Positions 25,076 through 33,107 of a stretch of 64,000 nucleotides of DNA are shown here, piece by piece. Location of the stretch: positions 62,001 to 126,000 of the forward strand of contig JBEKEK010000001.1 of the NCBI GenBank assembly GCA_050013875.1, written 5' to 3'. How positions within the stretch are numbered: the first letter of the stretch is position 1; the number at the start of each line of letters is the position of its first letter. Made by a program: the position numbers and the translations under genes. The notes below the pieces were generated by a model. The model worked only from the letters and a program-made list of their open reading frames with translations, was not told where the DNA came from and searched no databases. Source of the stretch: Trebonia sp050013875 (lineage in GTDB: Bacteria; Actinomycetota; Actinomycetes; Streptosporangiales; Streptosporangiaceae).

Positions 25076-25642
25076 TCAGGCGCGGAACTTCGCGGGATAG
25101 TCCTTCGGCAGGTCCTCGTCGTTCAGCGGGGTCACGCTGGTCGGGAACACGTACCGGTCTTCGCCGGTCGCCTTGCCGTCGGAGTTGAACTCCCAGAACA
25201 CGACCGTCCGGGCGGTCACCAGGTAGTGGCTGGCGGCGGCGCCGTCGCCAGCGGCGAAGCCGAGCTTCTTGGCGACGGCGGCGGTAAATATCTGGCGGTA
25301 GGTTCCCTCGGTGACGATCTCGTCGTCCGCGACCACCACGCGGGTCTTCTTCGACTCGATGATGTACGACCCGTTCTCGACCATCTCGGTGTAGTTCGCC
25401 TTGACCTCGGCCAGGCCCTTGGGGCCGGTGTCCTCGGTCGTGTTGGCGAACACGCCGTACTCGTGATACTGGGGATCCTCGGAGAGGGTCGGCAGGACCA
25501 TGTCGAGGTTCGCGAGGACCTCGCCTTTCGAGTGGTAAATGACCGTGTCGAGGTGCTCCTTCTGCTTCGGCGTCTTCGCCTTGCCCAGGTGGGGCTCGAA
25601 GCTCGTGTAAGTGAGTGCGGCGTCGAAGTCGTCAAGGCTCAT
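25076..25642 (-). CDS. NTF2/SnoaL-like protein
   Basis: A 188-residue protein with a SnoaL-type cone fold suggested by the alternation FDAALTYTSF, VIYHSKGEVLANLDMVLPTL, IIESKKTRVVVADDEIVTEGTY and VFWEFNSDGKATGEDRYVF. Such proteins act as small isomerases, dehydratases, epoxide hydrolases or binding proteins for polycyclic substrates. It is first in the seven-gene minus-strand operon down to 19863, just downstream of the S4 element. The exact reaction cannot be assigned. Confidence 0.7.
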   Translation of the reverse strand: MSLDDFDAALTYTSFEPHLGKAKTPKQKEHLDTVIYHSKGEVLANLDMVLPTLSEDPQYHEYGVFANTTEDTGPKGLAEVKANYTEMVENGSYIIESKKTRVVVADDEIVTEGTYRQIFTAAVAKKLGFAAGDGAAASHYLVTARTVVFWEFNSDGKATGEDRYVFPTSVTPLNDEDLPKDYPAKFRA

Positions 25643-25710
25643 GAGAGCTTTCCTTTCCGTGGGATCGACCGGCGGCCGGAGGTTTTCCTCCGCCCCGCCG
25701 AGGTAATTAT

Positions 25711-25727
25711 TTCACATAACGAAATTA
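25711..25727 (+). promoter_or_regulatory. candidate MarR operator S4 (TTCACATAACGAAATTA)
   Basis: An AT-rich island about 70-85 bp upstream of the NTF2-like start that heads the crotonase operon, right at the 3' end of the ferredoxin gene. It matches the repeated element at 12 of 17 positions, including the ACATA core and GAA. Confidence 0.45.
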
Positions 25728-25949
25728 ATTATGGGTGCCGTCGCTTATTCGCTCGACAGTGATCGCGAAGGCGGGGCAGTTGTCCGCGGCCTCCTCGGCC
25801 AGGTCGGCCTGTCCGCCGGTTACCTCGGCCTGTCTGACCACCACGGTGCCCTCCTCGTCCTGCCCAAAAACGGCTGGCGCCGAGAACGCGCAGCTGCCGG
25901 AGCCGATGCACGCCCCGGTGTCGGCGATCACGCGCGAAGAGTTGGCCAT
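25725..25949 (-). CDS. [3Fe-4S] ferredoxin
   Basis: A 74-residue ferredoxin with the Cys14-x5-Cys20 ... Cys58-Pro pattern (CIGSGSC and NCPAF), the three-cysteine arrangement of [3Fe-4S] ferredoxins that feed actinobacterial P450s. ATG 25949 is chosen; longer readings are shadow sequence. It is the only ferredoxin in the window and so the likely electron donor for one or both P450s. No ferredoxin reductase is present. It lies 25 nt after the TIM-barrel gene in the same operon. Confidence 0.88.
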   Translation of the reverse strand: MANSSRVIADTGACIGSGSCAFSAPAVFGQDEEGTVVVRQAEVTGGQADLAEEAADNCPAFAITVERISDGTHN

Positions 25950-25974
25950 GTGCGTTTGCCCTTTCTCATTGACC

Positions 25975-26844
25975 TCATCGGTGGTCCGCCTTCGCCAGGA
26001 GATCGCGGGTGGCGTTGAAGGCCCGGCAGGCGGCCTCGGCCGGTTCAAGTCGGGCCAGGGTGTCGGAGTACACCTCGACCGAGACGGAGGCGTCCAAACC
26101 TGGACGGTCCATGGCCAGCAGCCACGCGAGCAGGTCGAACTCGCCTTCTCCCGGCAGCCGACGGTTGTGCACCGCATCGCGGCGCCTGTTGGCGTCGTCA
26201 GGCCGCAGCGGCCCGTCGTTGACCTGGATCATGAGAATCCGGTCGGCGGGGACGGCCCCGAGTGCCGCCAGATCCGGCCGGCCGCGATAGAAGTGCCAGC
26301 TGTCGACGCAGAGTCCGCCGTTCGGCCGGCCAGCTTCGGCGACGATGGCGCCGGCCGTCACCACATCGGGAATGTCGGTATACGGCACGAACTCCAGCGC
26401 CACCCGCATGCCGTGTGTCGCGGCACGGTCGCAGAGCGAGCCGAAGGCCTCCGCGACGCCCGCCGCGGGTGGCGGGGCGGCGAACGTCCCCGCCACCTGG
26501 ACGGTCGGTACCCCGAAGACATCGGCCAGGTGGAACGCGGCCCGCTCAAGCTCCGGGTCGTTATAGACGAGTCCGGGCCGTTCGGCGACGCCGGCCGGAC
26601 CGGACCGGGCGGCGAACCCGAACAGCACCTCGACCTCGCTGATGGCGACCGAGTGCTCGTCAAGGACCTGCCGCAGAGCGGTATCCGACCACCCCGCCGT
26701 TCGCAATGCGAGGTACTCGCCGAGCATCAGCCCGATTCGCTTGAACCCCGCGCCCGCCGCCGCCGCCACCCGATCGCGGAACGGCGCCCGCACGGTCCCC
26801 CACGCCATGACGCGAGGCAGTTCGCTCAGCGCAGGCACCGGCAT
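25975..26844 (-). CDS. TIM-barrel sugar-phosphate isomerase/epimerase-like protein
   Basis: A 289-residue AP_endonuclease_2-type barrel: GFKRIGLMLGEYLAL, ISEVEVLFGFAA, VPTVQVAGTFAA, MRVALEFVPYTDIPD, GLCVDSWHFYRGR, ILMIQVNDGPL and a C-terminal SVEVYSD. Metal-ligand positions (Glu in LEF, Asp/His in VDSWHF, Glu in SVEVYS) are present. Start ATG 26844 overlaps the stop of the NTF2 gene (TGATG). In catabolic islands this fold serves isomerases, epimerases and lyases of diverse polyols or terpenoid intermediates; sugar specificity should not be assumed. Confidence 0.8.
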   Translation of the reverse strand: MPVPALSELPRVMAWGTVRAPFRDRVAAAAGAGFKRIGLMLGEYLALRTAGWSDTALRQVLDEHSVAISEVEVLFGFAARSGPAGVAERPGLVYNDPELERAAFHLADVFGVPTVQVAGTFAAPPPAAGVAEAFGSLCDRAATHGMRVALEFVPYTDIPDVVTAGAIVAEAGRPNGGLCVDSWHFYRGRPDLAALGAVPADRILMIQVNDGPLRPDDANRRRDAVHNRRLPGEGEFDLLAWLLAMDRPGLDASVSVEVYSDTLARLEPAEAACRAFNATRDLLAKADHR

Positions 26845-27308
26845 CAGAACGGCGGCAGCAGCGCGATGTTCTCGCCGGCACTGACGAACCAGCGATTGAC
26901 GTAGCGCTCGGCGAACTTCCAGCCGCCGCCGCGTCGCTCGTACTTGTCGAGGTAGGTGCAGCCGACCAGGCTCACCTTCTCCCCGTCGTGGTGCTGGCAC
27001 ATCGCGAAGCAGTCGCTGCGCCCGCTCGCACGGTCGGGAGTCTCGAACTCCACGGTGTGGTTGGTCGTCCAGTGGAAGGTCTGCTTCCATGCCTTGGCGA
27101 TAACCACCTGGGACTCGCGGATGCCCTCGGTGCCGTAGAAGTTGCCGCGCCCGCCGGGAATCAGGTACGCGGCGTCTGAGTGCCATAGTCCCTCGAACCG
27201 CTCGCTGTCCTTGCGGTCGACGCCTTCGCAGTAGCCCGCGACGAGCGCGCTGATGGCGGTTCGACTCTCGATCTCGTCGATGCGAGACTCTATAGAACGG
27301 TCCGTCAT
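26844..27308 (-). CDS. NTF2/SnoaL-like protein (nuclear transport factor 2 family)
   Basis: A 154-residue SnoaL_4-type protein: IEIESRTAISALVAGYCEGVDRK-type N-terminal helix region, FEGLWHSDAAYLIPGG, GTEGIRESQVVIAKAW, and a C-terminal GGGWKFAERYVNRWFV strand pair. This family includes ring-hydroxylating dioxygenase small-subunit-like and dehydratase or isomerase proteins. A very strong RBS (AGGAGGTGGAGG) precedes the ATG at 27308. First gene of a three-gene operon with the TIM-barrel protein and ferredoxin, divergent from MarR paralogue 2. Confidence 0.82.
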   Translation of the reverse strand: MTDRSIESRIDEIESRTAISALVAGYCEGVDRKDSERFEGLWHSDAAYLIPGGRGNFYGTEGIRESQVVIAKAWKQTFHWTTNHTVEFETPDRASGRSDCFAMCQHHDGEKVSLVGCTYLDKYERRGGGWKFAERYVNRWFVSAGENIALLPPF

Positions 27309-27330
27309 TGGACCTCCACCTCCTGAGTTT

Positions 27331-27347
27331 TTGCTTCACTATGAGTA
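27331..27347 (-). promoter_or_regulatory. weak candidate MarR operator S7 between divergent NTF2 and MarR genes
   Basis: On the minus strand it reads TACTCATAGTGAAGCAA, keeping the CATAG and GAA core but diverging elsewhere. It is supported mainly by its position between a MarR gene and a divergent target operon, the classical MarR arrangement. Confidence 0.3.
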
Positions 27348-27400
27348 CGGTTAAATACAGCGGGTGCCGCACGACATGGCGCCATGAACGACGGACGCAG

Positions 27401-27916
27401 ATGAGGCATACGCAACGGCCATCCAGATCCCCGGCGGCGGTCCGCCCGACCCGCGACGACCCACCGCTCCTGGTGAGCCAGTACCACCTCACCAGGCTGC
27501 GGATGACATTGGGGCGCCTCGGCCGCCTGCTCCGTCAGCAGAACACCGACGACCTGAGCTACGCCCTGATGTCCTTGCTGTTCACGATCGGGCGAACCCA
27601 GCCGATCGCGGCCGGTGACCTCGCGCAGCAGGAGGGCGTTTCGCCGCCGTCGGTGACCCGTTCGCTTGGCCGCCTGGTCGACCTCGGGCTCGTCACCCGT
27701 GAGCCGAACCCCGATGACCGGCGGGCCGCCATCATCCGGCTGACCGAGAAGGGCGATCGCGAGCGGGAACTGATCCTGAACGACCGGGAGGTCTGGCTGG
27801 CGAGGCACCTCGCCCGGCTGCCGGAGGAGGACATCCAGATCATCGTGGCAGCACTGCCCGCGCTCGAGAGGCTCGTCGAGGCCACGCTCGAGGACGGCGA
27901 CGGTGACGCTGACTGA
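27401..27916 (+). CDS. MarR-family transcriptional regulator (paralogue 2)
   Basis: A 171-residue MarR protein. The HTH GVSPPSVTRSLGRLVDLGLV and wing EPNPDDRRAAIIRLTEKG are intact, and the whole domain mirrors the MarR at 5974. ATG 27401 is preferred because upstream in-frame ATGs (for example 27341) fall in the AT-rich promoter/operator zone. Divergent orientation to the NTF2 operon suggests direct repression of it. The similarity of the recognition helices means the two paralogues probably share operators. Confidence 0.88.
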   Translation: MRHTQRPSRSPAAVRPTRDDPPLLVSQYHLTRLRMTLGRLGRLLRQQNTDDLSYALMSLLFTIGRTQPIAAGDLAQQEGVSPPSVTRSLGRLVDLGLVTREPNPDDRRAAIIRLTEKGDRERELILNDREVWLARHLARLPEEDIQIIVAALPALERLVEATLEDGDGDAD

Positions 27917-27948
27917 CCGGCTGGCCGGCCGGGCCGGCCGCAACCCGG

Positions 27949-30129
27949 TCATGGCCGCTCCGCACGGGTAGTCACCAGCACGTCAAGCGCCTCCGGCCCG
28001 GCGGCCGTGATGCGCAGCGGGTTGACCTCAAGGCTGTCGAGCCGGTCCCCCAAGCTGGCCGCGGCCTGAGCGACGCGCACGATGACCTCCGCCGTCGCGT
28101 CAAGATCGGCCGCCGCCCTGCCCCTGGCTCCCGTCAGCAACTCATAGCCCTTCAGTTCGCGCAGCATCGAGCGGACAACGAAGTCGTCCACCGGAAGCGG
28201 GCGCAGGCTCACGTCGCCCAGTACCTCGACCCATATCCCGCCGAGCCCGACCGCCAGCACCGGGCCGAACGTGGGATCGACCGTCACCCCGATGAGCAGT
28301 TCGGGACCGTCAGGCCGCATCGGGGAGACCAGGACGCCGTCGATGCCGGCCTCCGGGGCGCCCCGCCCGGCCGCCCCGATGATCTGCCGGTAGGCAGCGG
28401 CGGCCGCTTCCGGCCCGGCGACGCCGAGAATCACCCCGCCGACATCCGACTTGTGGGGAATGCCGGCCGAGCACACCTTCAGGGCGCATGGGCCACCTAC
28501 CGCGACGCACGCCGCCGACGCCTCCTCTTCGCTGGTGACCAGCGTCGCCGGGACCACCGGGACGCCGAAACGGCCGAGCAGTTCCCGGCCCTCGGTCTCA
28601 GCCCAGATTCCGTCCCTGGTCTCATCCGGGCGCACAACCGGGAGGGCCGACGGCACCCGCGGTCGGTGCAGGATCTCGTCCCTGCGACCGACCCACCGCA
28701 GCATGTGCCCGATCGAGGACAAGGCAAGGTCCGCGCCCGGCAGCAGAAACAGCCCGTTCTCTGCCAGCAGCCGCGCCGGGTACGGCTCGAGGTTCATGCA
28801 GGTGTTAGAGCTCAGGATGATCGGGACCGGTGACGCGCTGACGATTTCGCCGATTATCTTCATGCGGCTCTCGATAAAGGATGGGTCCGCCGGTCTTTCC
28901 GACGGAAGCGGCGTCATCATGCTGTACAGGAAGTCGATGCCGGGATCGGTGACCGCGATCTCCATCAGATCGTCCTCGGCCTTGGTCGGACGCGGCCTGG
29001 CCCGGGCGTGACCGAAGCCTGTCGTGTCGAGCGGGTTGAGCACCGACGCGAAGTCGGGAAGTTTTTCCCGCAGCGCCCTGACCGTGCCCTCCTGCCAGGC
29101 CGGCAGCGGGATCGCGTTGTCTTCCGCCAGGTCGGCGATGATGTTGCAGCCACCGCCGGAGGACGTGACGACACCCATCCGCCGCCCTCGCGGGAGGCGC
29201 GGGGTGTATCCAAGCAGGCCCGCGGTGGAGACGAGTTCCTCAATGCTGTCGACGCGCACGATGCCCGCCTGACGGAGCGCTCCGTCGACGACGGCGTCGT
29301 TGGTCGCGAGGGCGCCGGTGTGCGCCTGCGCCGACTTCTTTCCCTGCTCGCTGCGGCCGGCCTTGAACGCGATGATCGGCTTGCCCGCCTCCAGCGCCTT
29401 CCTGCCGATGCGGAGCAGGCGGTCGGGTTCACGCACCGTTTCGAGGAACAAGGCAATCGAGCGAGTGGCCTCGTCCTCGACCAGATAGTCGACGATGTCC
29501 AGGCTGGTGACGATCGCGGAATTCCCGACCGATGCCCACAGGGTCGAACCGATGCCGTGGACCTGCGCGAACTCGGACGTCGCGCGCGCCATCGATCCGC
29601 TTTCGAATACCGCTCCGACCGGCCCGGCCAGCGGCACCCGGTCATTGGCGACCGCCGCCCAGGGGGCGATCCCGGCGGCGGCATTGATGAACCCGATCGT
29701 GTTGGGCCCCAGGATCGAGATGCCGAGCTCCACGGCGAGCTCGGCGAGCTCGCGCTGGCGCTCGCGCCCGTCGTCCCCGCTCTCGCCGTAACCAGCGGCG
29801 AGCACCACGGCGTTCTCGATTCCGGCCGCCGCCGCCTCCCGCAGAATCTCGGCTACGCGCGCCGGGCCAACCATGATAAAGACGAGATCGGCAGGCTCGG
29901 GAAGATCACGCAGCGCAGGTACCGTTCGACGGCCGAACAGCTCCCGGTACTTCGGGTGCACAAAGGCCAGCCGCTTGACTCCCCCGCCCAGTTCCAGGTT
30001 GTGGACGAGATTAGCGCCCCAACTCGACGTGCTTGAGGCACCCACCACGGCGATGCTTCGCGATCCGAAGAAGCTGCGCAGCCGATCCGGCGATACCAGT
30101 TCCCCACGTCTGGAGTAGTCAGGCAGCAC
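27949..30129 (-). CDS. NDP-forming acyl-CoA synthetase (acetyl-CoA synthetase/ACD-type)
   Basis: About 726 residues in the order CoA-binding domain (SIAVVGASSTSSWG), CoA-ligase domain (LGPNTIGFIN, FKAGRSEQGKKSAQAHTGALA with the phospho-His position) and ATP-grasp domain (LKVCSAGIPHKSDVGGV). GTG 30129 is preferred because AGGGG lies 8 nt upstream; a TTG two codons earlier is too close to it. These enzymes convert acid, CoA and NTP to acyl-CoA and NDP. It is a single-gene unit preceded by the best operator-like element (S5), so it is probably induced together with the island. Confidence 0.88.
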   Translation of the reverse strand: MLPDYSRRGELVSPDRLRSFFGSRSIAVVGASSTSSWGANLVHNLELGGGVKRLAFVHPKYRELFGRRTVPALRDLPEPADLVFIMVGPARVAEILREAAAAGIENAVVLAAGYGESGDDGRERQRELAELAVELGISILGPNTIGFINAAAGIAPWAAVANDRVPLAGPVGAVFESGSMARATSEFAQVHGIGSTLWASVGNSAIVTSLDIVDYLVEDEATRSIALFLETVREPDRLLRIGRKALEAGKPIIAFKAGRSEQGKKSAQAHTGALATNDAVVDGALRQAGIVRVDSIEELVSTAGLLGYTPRLPRGRRMGVVTSSGGGCNIIADLAEDNAIPLPAWQEGTVRALREKLPDFASVLNPLDTTGFGHARARPRPTKAEDDLMEIAVTDPGIDFLYSMMTPLPSERPADPSFIESRMKIIGEIVSASPVPIILSSNTCMNLEPYPARLLAENGLFLLPGADLALSSIGHMLRWVGRRDEILHRPRVPSALPVVRPDETRDGIWAETEGRELLGRFGVPVVPATLVTSEEEASAACVAVGGPCALKVCSAGIPHKSDVGGVILGVAGPEAAAAAYRQIIGAAGRGAPEAGIDGVLVSPMRPDGPELLIGVTVDPTFGPVLAVGLGGIWVEVLGDVSLRPLPVDDFVVRSMLRELKGYELLTGARGRAAADLDATAEVIVRVAQAAASLGDRLDSLEVNPLRITAAGPEALDVLVTTRAERP

Positions 30130-30169
30130 TATCAAGTCCCCTCTGGAGAGCGACCCTATCCAAGTTTAC

Positions 30170-30186
30170 TTAACATAGCTAACTTT
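30170..30186 (+). promoter_or_regulatory. candidate MarR operator S5 (TTAACATAGCTAACTTT)
   Basis: The best match to the repeated element, with the imperfect palindrome TTAAC-ATA-GCTAA. It lies about 40 bp upstream of the acyl-CoA synthetase start on the minus strand, in an AT-rich island. Confidence 0.5.
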
Positions 30187-30349
30187 ATGTGGGGAAGGGT
30201 CCCCCGCGCAAGAGGCTGGTTCGCTCTCAGCCGAACCTCGCTCTCCGGAGCGCCATCCGATCTACCTCCGCCGGGAACTCACCAGGGGCAACGGCCGACG
30301 CGGCAGAACGGGCAGTCACGCGCGTTGCCGTCGTCGACAACTCCCGCAA

Positions 30350-30365
30350 TACTTAGCAATGTGTA
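30350..30365 (-). promoter_or_regulatory. candidate MarR operator S6 (TACACATTGCTAAGTA on minus strand)
   Basis: A degenerate copy of the element located 24-40 bp upstream of the VOC-protein GTG. It keeps ACAT and GCTAA with one substitution between them. Confidence 0.35.
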
Positions 30366-30388
30366 CGTTCGCTAGAGAGGGGACCACC

Positions 30389-30898
30389 GTGGCGAAGAAG
30401 CCAGCCATGATCCTTTACCACACAGGGCTGATCGTCGAAAACCTGGACGATGCCATGGAAACGATGGGAGACGCCCTCGGGCTCAGCTGGTTCACCCCCC
30501 GGAAGGCGAGTTCGCCGTTTCAATCCCCTGGCGGCTTCCTCGATCGCGAGGTGCGCTTCACTTACTCGCTGCAGGGGCCCCATTTCATCGAGATTCTCGA
30601 GCAGATCGATCCCGCACCGTATCTCCACGTCACCGGCGGCCGGCGCATCCACCACCTCGGCTACTACACCGACGACCTGCCCGCGGCCGCGCACTGGCTT
30701 GAGGACCATGGCTACCGGATGGAGCTGAACGGGGTCGATCACGACGGGAACGTCGCGCGGGCCACCTTCCACTACAACCCAGAATCGCCTGGCATGTGGA
30801 TCGAGCTGGTCGCGCATGAGGTCGCCGTCGAGGTCGGCACCGAGATGGCCAGGGCGGCCAAGGAACTCGGCATCGACTTCCGCTCCCCTTTCCCGTGA
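30389..30898 (+). CDS. VOC/glyoxalase-family protein
   Basis: A 169-residue protein from GTG 30389, with GAGAGGGG 6 nt upstream. Metal-binding positions are visible at YHTGLIV (His), RIHHLGYY (His) and WIELV (Glu), the methylmalonyl-CoA epimerase/dioxygenase-like pattern. It could be an epimerase or a dioxygenase for an island intermediate. A single gene under a degenerate operator-like element; the next gene begins about 115 bp downstream on the same strand. Confidence 0.78.
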   Translation: MAKKPAMILYHTGLIVENLDDAMETMGDALGLSWFTPRKASSPFQSPGGFLDREVRFTYSLQGPHFIEILEQIDPAPYLHVTGGRRIHHLGYYTDDLPAAAHWLEDHGYRMELNGVDHDGNVARATFHYNPESPGMWIELVAHEVAVEVGTEMARAAKELGIDFRSPFP

Positions 30899-31013
30899 GA
30901 GAGCGGCAAGGCGGGCCGGCACCATCGCGTTGGTCGCCGTGGGTAAACCGGGCAGGAGCAGGCGCCGGGAAATTTGGTGGCCGGATACGCCGCGGGCACT
31001 TATCGTGCTTGCC

Positions 31014-31835
31014 ATGGTGGACGCGGAGATCCTCGCTTACTACTCTCGCGGCCAGGAACGTGACCGGCTGGCCGGCGGCAGGCAGCGGATCGAGTTCCTG
31101 CGGGTCTGGGACCTGCTTGAGCGCTTCCTGCCGCCCGCGCCCGCGCGGCTGCTCGATGTCGGCGGCGGTGCCGGCGTCTACGCGATCCCGCTGGCCGCGG
31201 CCGGGTACGAGGTGCACCTGATCGACCCGGTGCCGTTGCACGTTGAGCAGGCGGCAGCGGCATCGCGCGACGCCAGCACCCCGCTGGCCAGCATCGCGGT
31301 GGGTGATGCGCGCGACCTTGGGGCGGTCGGCGACGGCTTCGATGCCGTCCTACTGCTCGGCCCCCTCTACCACCTGACAAGCCGTCAGGATCGCATCGCG
31401 GCGCTGCGTGAGGCGCGCAGGGTGCTGCGTCCGGGCGCAATCGTGGTGGCGAAGGCGCTGTCACGGTTCTACCCGGTCTTCGAGGAGCTTGCCGGCGGCA
31501 TGGCGATCGGTCCTGAGGGACTTGACGGCACGGCCCGGTTCCTGGCTGACGGGCAGTACCGGAACCCGGGCGGGGACCCCGCGCACTTCACCACCTCCTA
31601 CTTCCACCGGCCGGAGGAACTGGCTGGCGAGATCAAGGAGGCCGGCCTGGACCTGCGCCAACTGGTGGCCCCGAGCGGGAGCGTCAAGCTTCTGCCTGGC
31701 CTTTCTGAGTACCTGGACGTCCCAGCACAACGCGATCACGTGCTGTCGGTACTCCGGCTGCTTGAAGCCGAGCCGTCGCTGCTGGGCATGAGCCAGAACT
31801 TCCTGGCCATCGCCCAGACGCCAGCGGGAATCTGA
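31014..31835 (+). CDS. class I SAM-dependent methyltransferase
   Basis: A 273-residue methyltransferase with motif I LLDVGGGAGVYAIPLA, motif II YEVHLIDPVP, motif III-like GDARDLGAVGDGFDAVLLLGPLYHL and EARRVLRPGAIVV. The LGPLYHL stretch is common in actinobacterial small-molecule methyltransferases. ATG 31014 is selected, since upstream in-frame sequence is low quality. The substrate is unknown; proximity to the catabolic island may be coincidental. Confidence 0.8.
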   Translation: MVDAEILAYYSRGQERDRLAGGRQRIEFLRVWDLLERFLPPAPARLLDVGGGAGVYAIPLAAAGYEVHLIDPVPLHVEQAAAASRDASTPLASIAVGDARDLGAVGDGFDAVLLLGPLYHLTSRQDRIAALREARRVLRPGAIVVAKALSRFYPVFEELAGGMAIGPEGLDGTARFLADGQYRNPGGDPAHFTTSYFHRPEELAGEIKEAGLDLRQLVAPSGSVKLLPGLSEYLDVPAQRDHVLSVLRLLEAEPSLLGMSQNFLAIAQTPAGI

Positions 31836-31874
31836 TCCGGTCCGCCAGCACCAGCTCCGGGTCACTCCGCTACT

Positions 31875-32108
31875 TCACAGGATGGCAATCGGGTTGATCG
31901 GGGAGCCGGTTCCGCCGGGCAGACGCAGCGGCGCGATGACGCACAGAAAGACCAGCGGCCTGCTGCCTGGCAGACCGGCAGACCGGCAGACCGGCAGCAG
32001 ATCCTCGAACTGCAGGTAGTCGAGCAGGTGCAAGCCCAGGGCCCGAGCTCATCGCGCCGCCGCCGGTGGCCGACCCGTACCAGGACAGCGCCGGCCCAGG
32101 TCAGGGCG
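31875..32108 (-). pseudogene. cyclase-family (kynurenine-formamidase-like) gene remnant
   Basis: Minus-strand reading gives the C-terminus of a cyclase-family metal hydrolase: ALGLHLLDYLQFEDLL followed by PLVFLCVIAPLRLPGG and GSPINPIAIL, then a stop. An upstream fragment AGAVLVRVGH, the GDxVLVRTGH motif of the family, lies in a different frame, showing deletion and frameshift. A triple perfect 8-bp repeat (GACCGGCA, 31973-31996) lies inside. The remaining part of the gene is missing. Confidence 0.7.
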
Positions 32109-32417
32109 GCCCCGATACCGACCCGGCGATGGACAGACACGCGTCGGTCATGCCCGTGACGCCGCCGCCTACGCCTCTGCGGCTGGCTGGGCGACCACCC
32201 TGACCAGGCAAATCACTAGATACCAGCCGATCTAGGGGTGCGGCGCGACCAGGGGTAACCGGTCTGGCCGGGCAGTACCGGGTGCGGCCGCCGGACTCGC
32301 CGTCGGACTTCTCGAGGAAGGACCGGGCGTGGTAACCGGGGCAGGCCGCCGATTCTCCGCGAGCAGCTGACCGTACGGTGGTGCCTAGCAACGATCATCG
32401 TCTGGAGGCGCACGGGC
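32109..32417. other. noncoding stretch upstream of rpiA
   Basis: No convincing gene is seen on either strand. It follows the cyclase remnant and must contain the rpiA promoter, but no clear -10/-35 pair or operator was recognised. Confidence 0.5.
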
Positions 32418-33068
32418 ATGAGTCTTGAGCGAGAGAAGCAGGTCGCCGCGGAAGCGGCCGCAGAGCTGGTCGAGAGCGGCATGACCGTCGGGCTTGGCAC
32501 CGGCTCGACCGTGGCGTACCTGCTTCCGGCCTTGGCTAAACGGTCACTCGACATTGTCTGCGCCGCCACGTCGCCGCGAACCGAGCACGCCGCTCGCGAA
32601 CTTGGCCTGCGGATCGAGGACGTCACCAGCATCGACCGGTTCGACATCACCATTGACGGCGCCGACCAGATCTCCCCGGACGGCTGGCTGGTCAAGGGAG
32701 GTGGCGGCGCCCACACCAGGGAGAAGATCGTGGCCGGGGCAGCGGACCGGTTCGTTGTCATCGCCGACTCCTCCAAGCCGGTCCGGGCACTGCACTCCCC
32801 CGTCCCCCTTGAGCTGCTGTCCTTCGGGCTGCGCGCCACCATGCGCCGGGTCGCCCCGGCCTCGCTGCGCGACGTCCCGCTGAGCCCGGACGGCGGCGTG
32901 ATCGCCGACTACCAAGGACCGGTCGACGACCCGGCGGCGCTGGCCTCCTGGCTGTCATCGACGCCCGGGCTTGTCGCCCACGGCCTGTTCCCGCCGCAGA
33001 TGGTGGCGATGGCTTTCGTCGGCCGGGGCGAGTCGGCCGACCGCATCGACTTCACATCAGGTAGCTGA
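32418..33068 (+). CDS. rpiA: ribose-5-phosphate isomerase A
   Basis: A 216-residue RpiA: GLGTGSTVAYLL (phosphate loop), DGADQISPDGWLVKGGGGAHTREKIVA (active-site Asp and Lys region), FVVIADSSKPV and the C-terminal GLFPPQMVAMAFVG. It interconverts ribose-5-phosphate and ribulose-5-phosphate in the pentose phosphate pathway. ATG 32418 with GGAGG about 14 nt upstream. It lies 39 nt before the thioesterase gene. It is not obviously linked to the island, although a broken transaldolase lies 14 kb away. Confidence 0.93.
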   Translation: MSLEREKQVAAEAAAELVESGMTVGLGTGSTVAYLLPALAKRSLDIVCAATSPRTEHAARELGLRIEDVTSIDRFDITIDGADQISPDGWLVKGGGGAHTREKIVAGAADRFVVIADSSKPVRALHSPVPLELLSFGLRATMRRVAPASLRDVPLSPDGGVIADYQGPVDDPAALASWLSSTPGLVAHGLFPPQMVAMAFVGRGESADRIDFTSGS

Positions 33069-33107
33069 GCGGGCTTGGCAGCCCCCTCCCGTTCAGATGC
33101 GGAGCCA

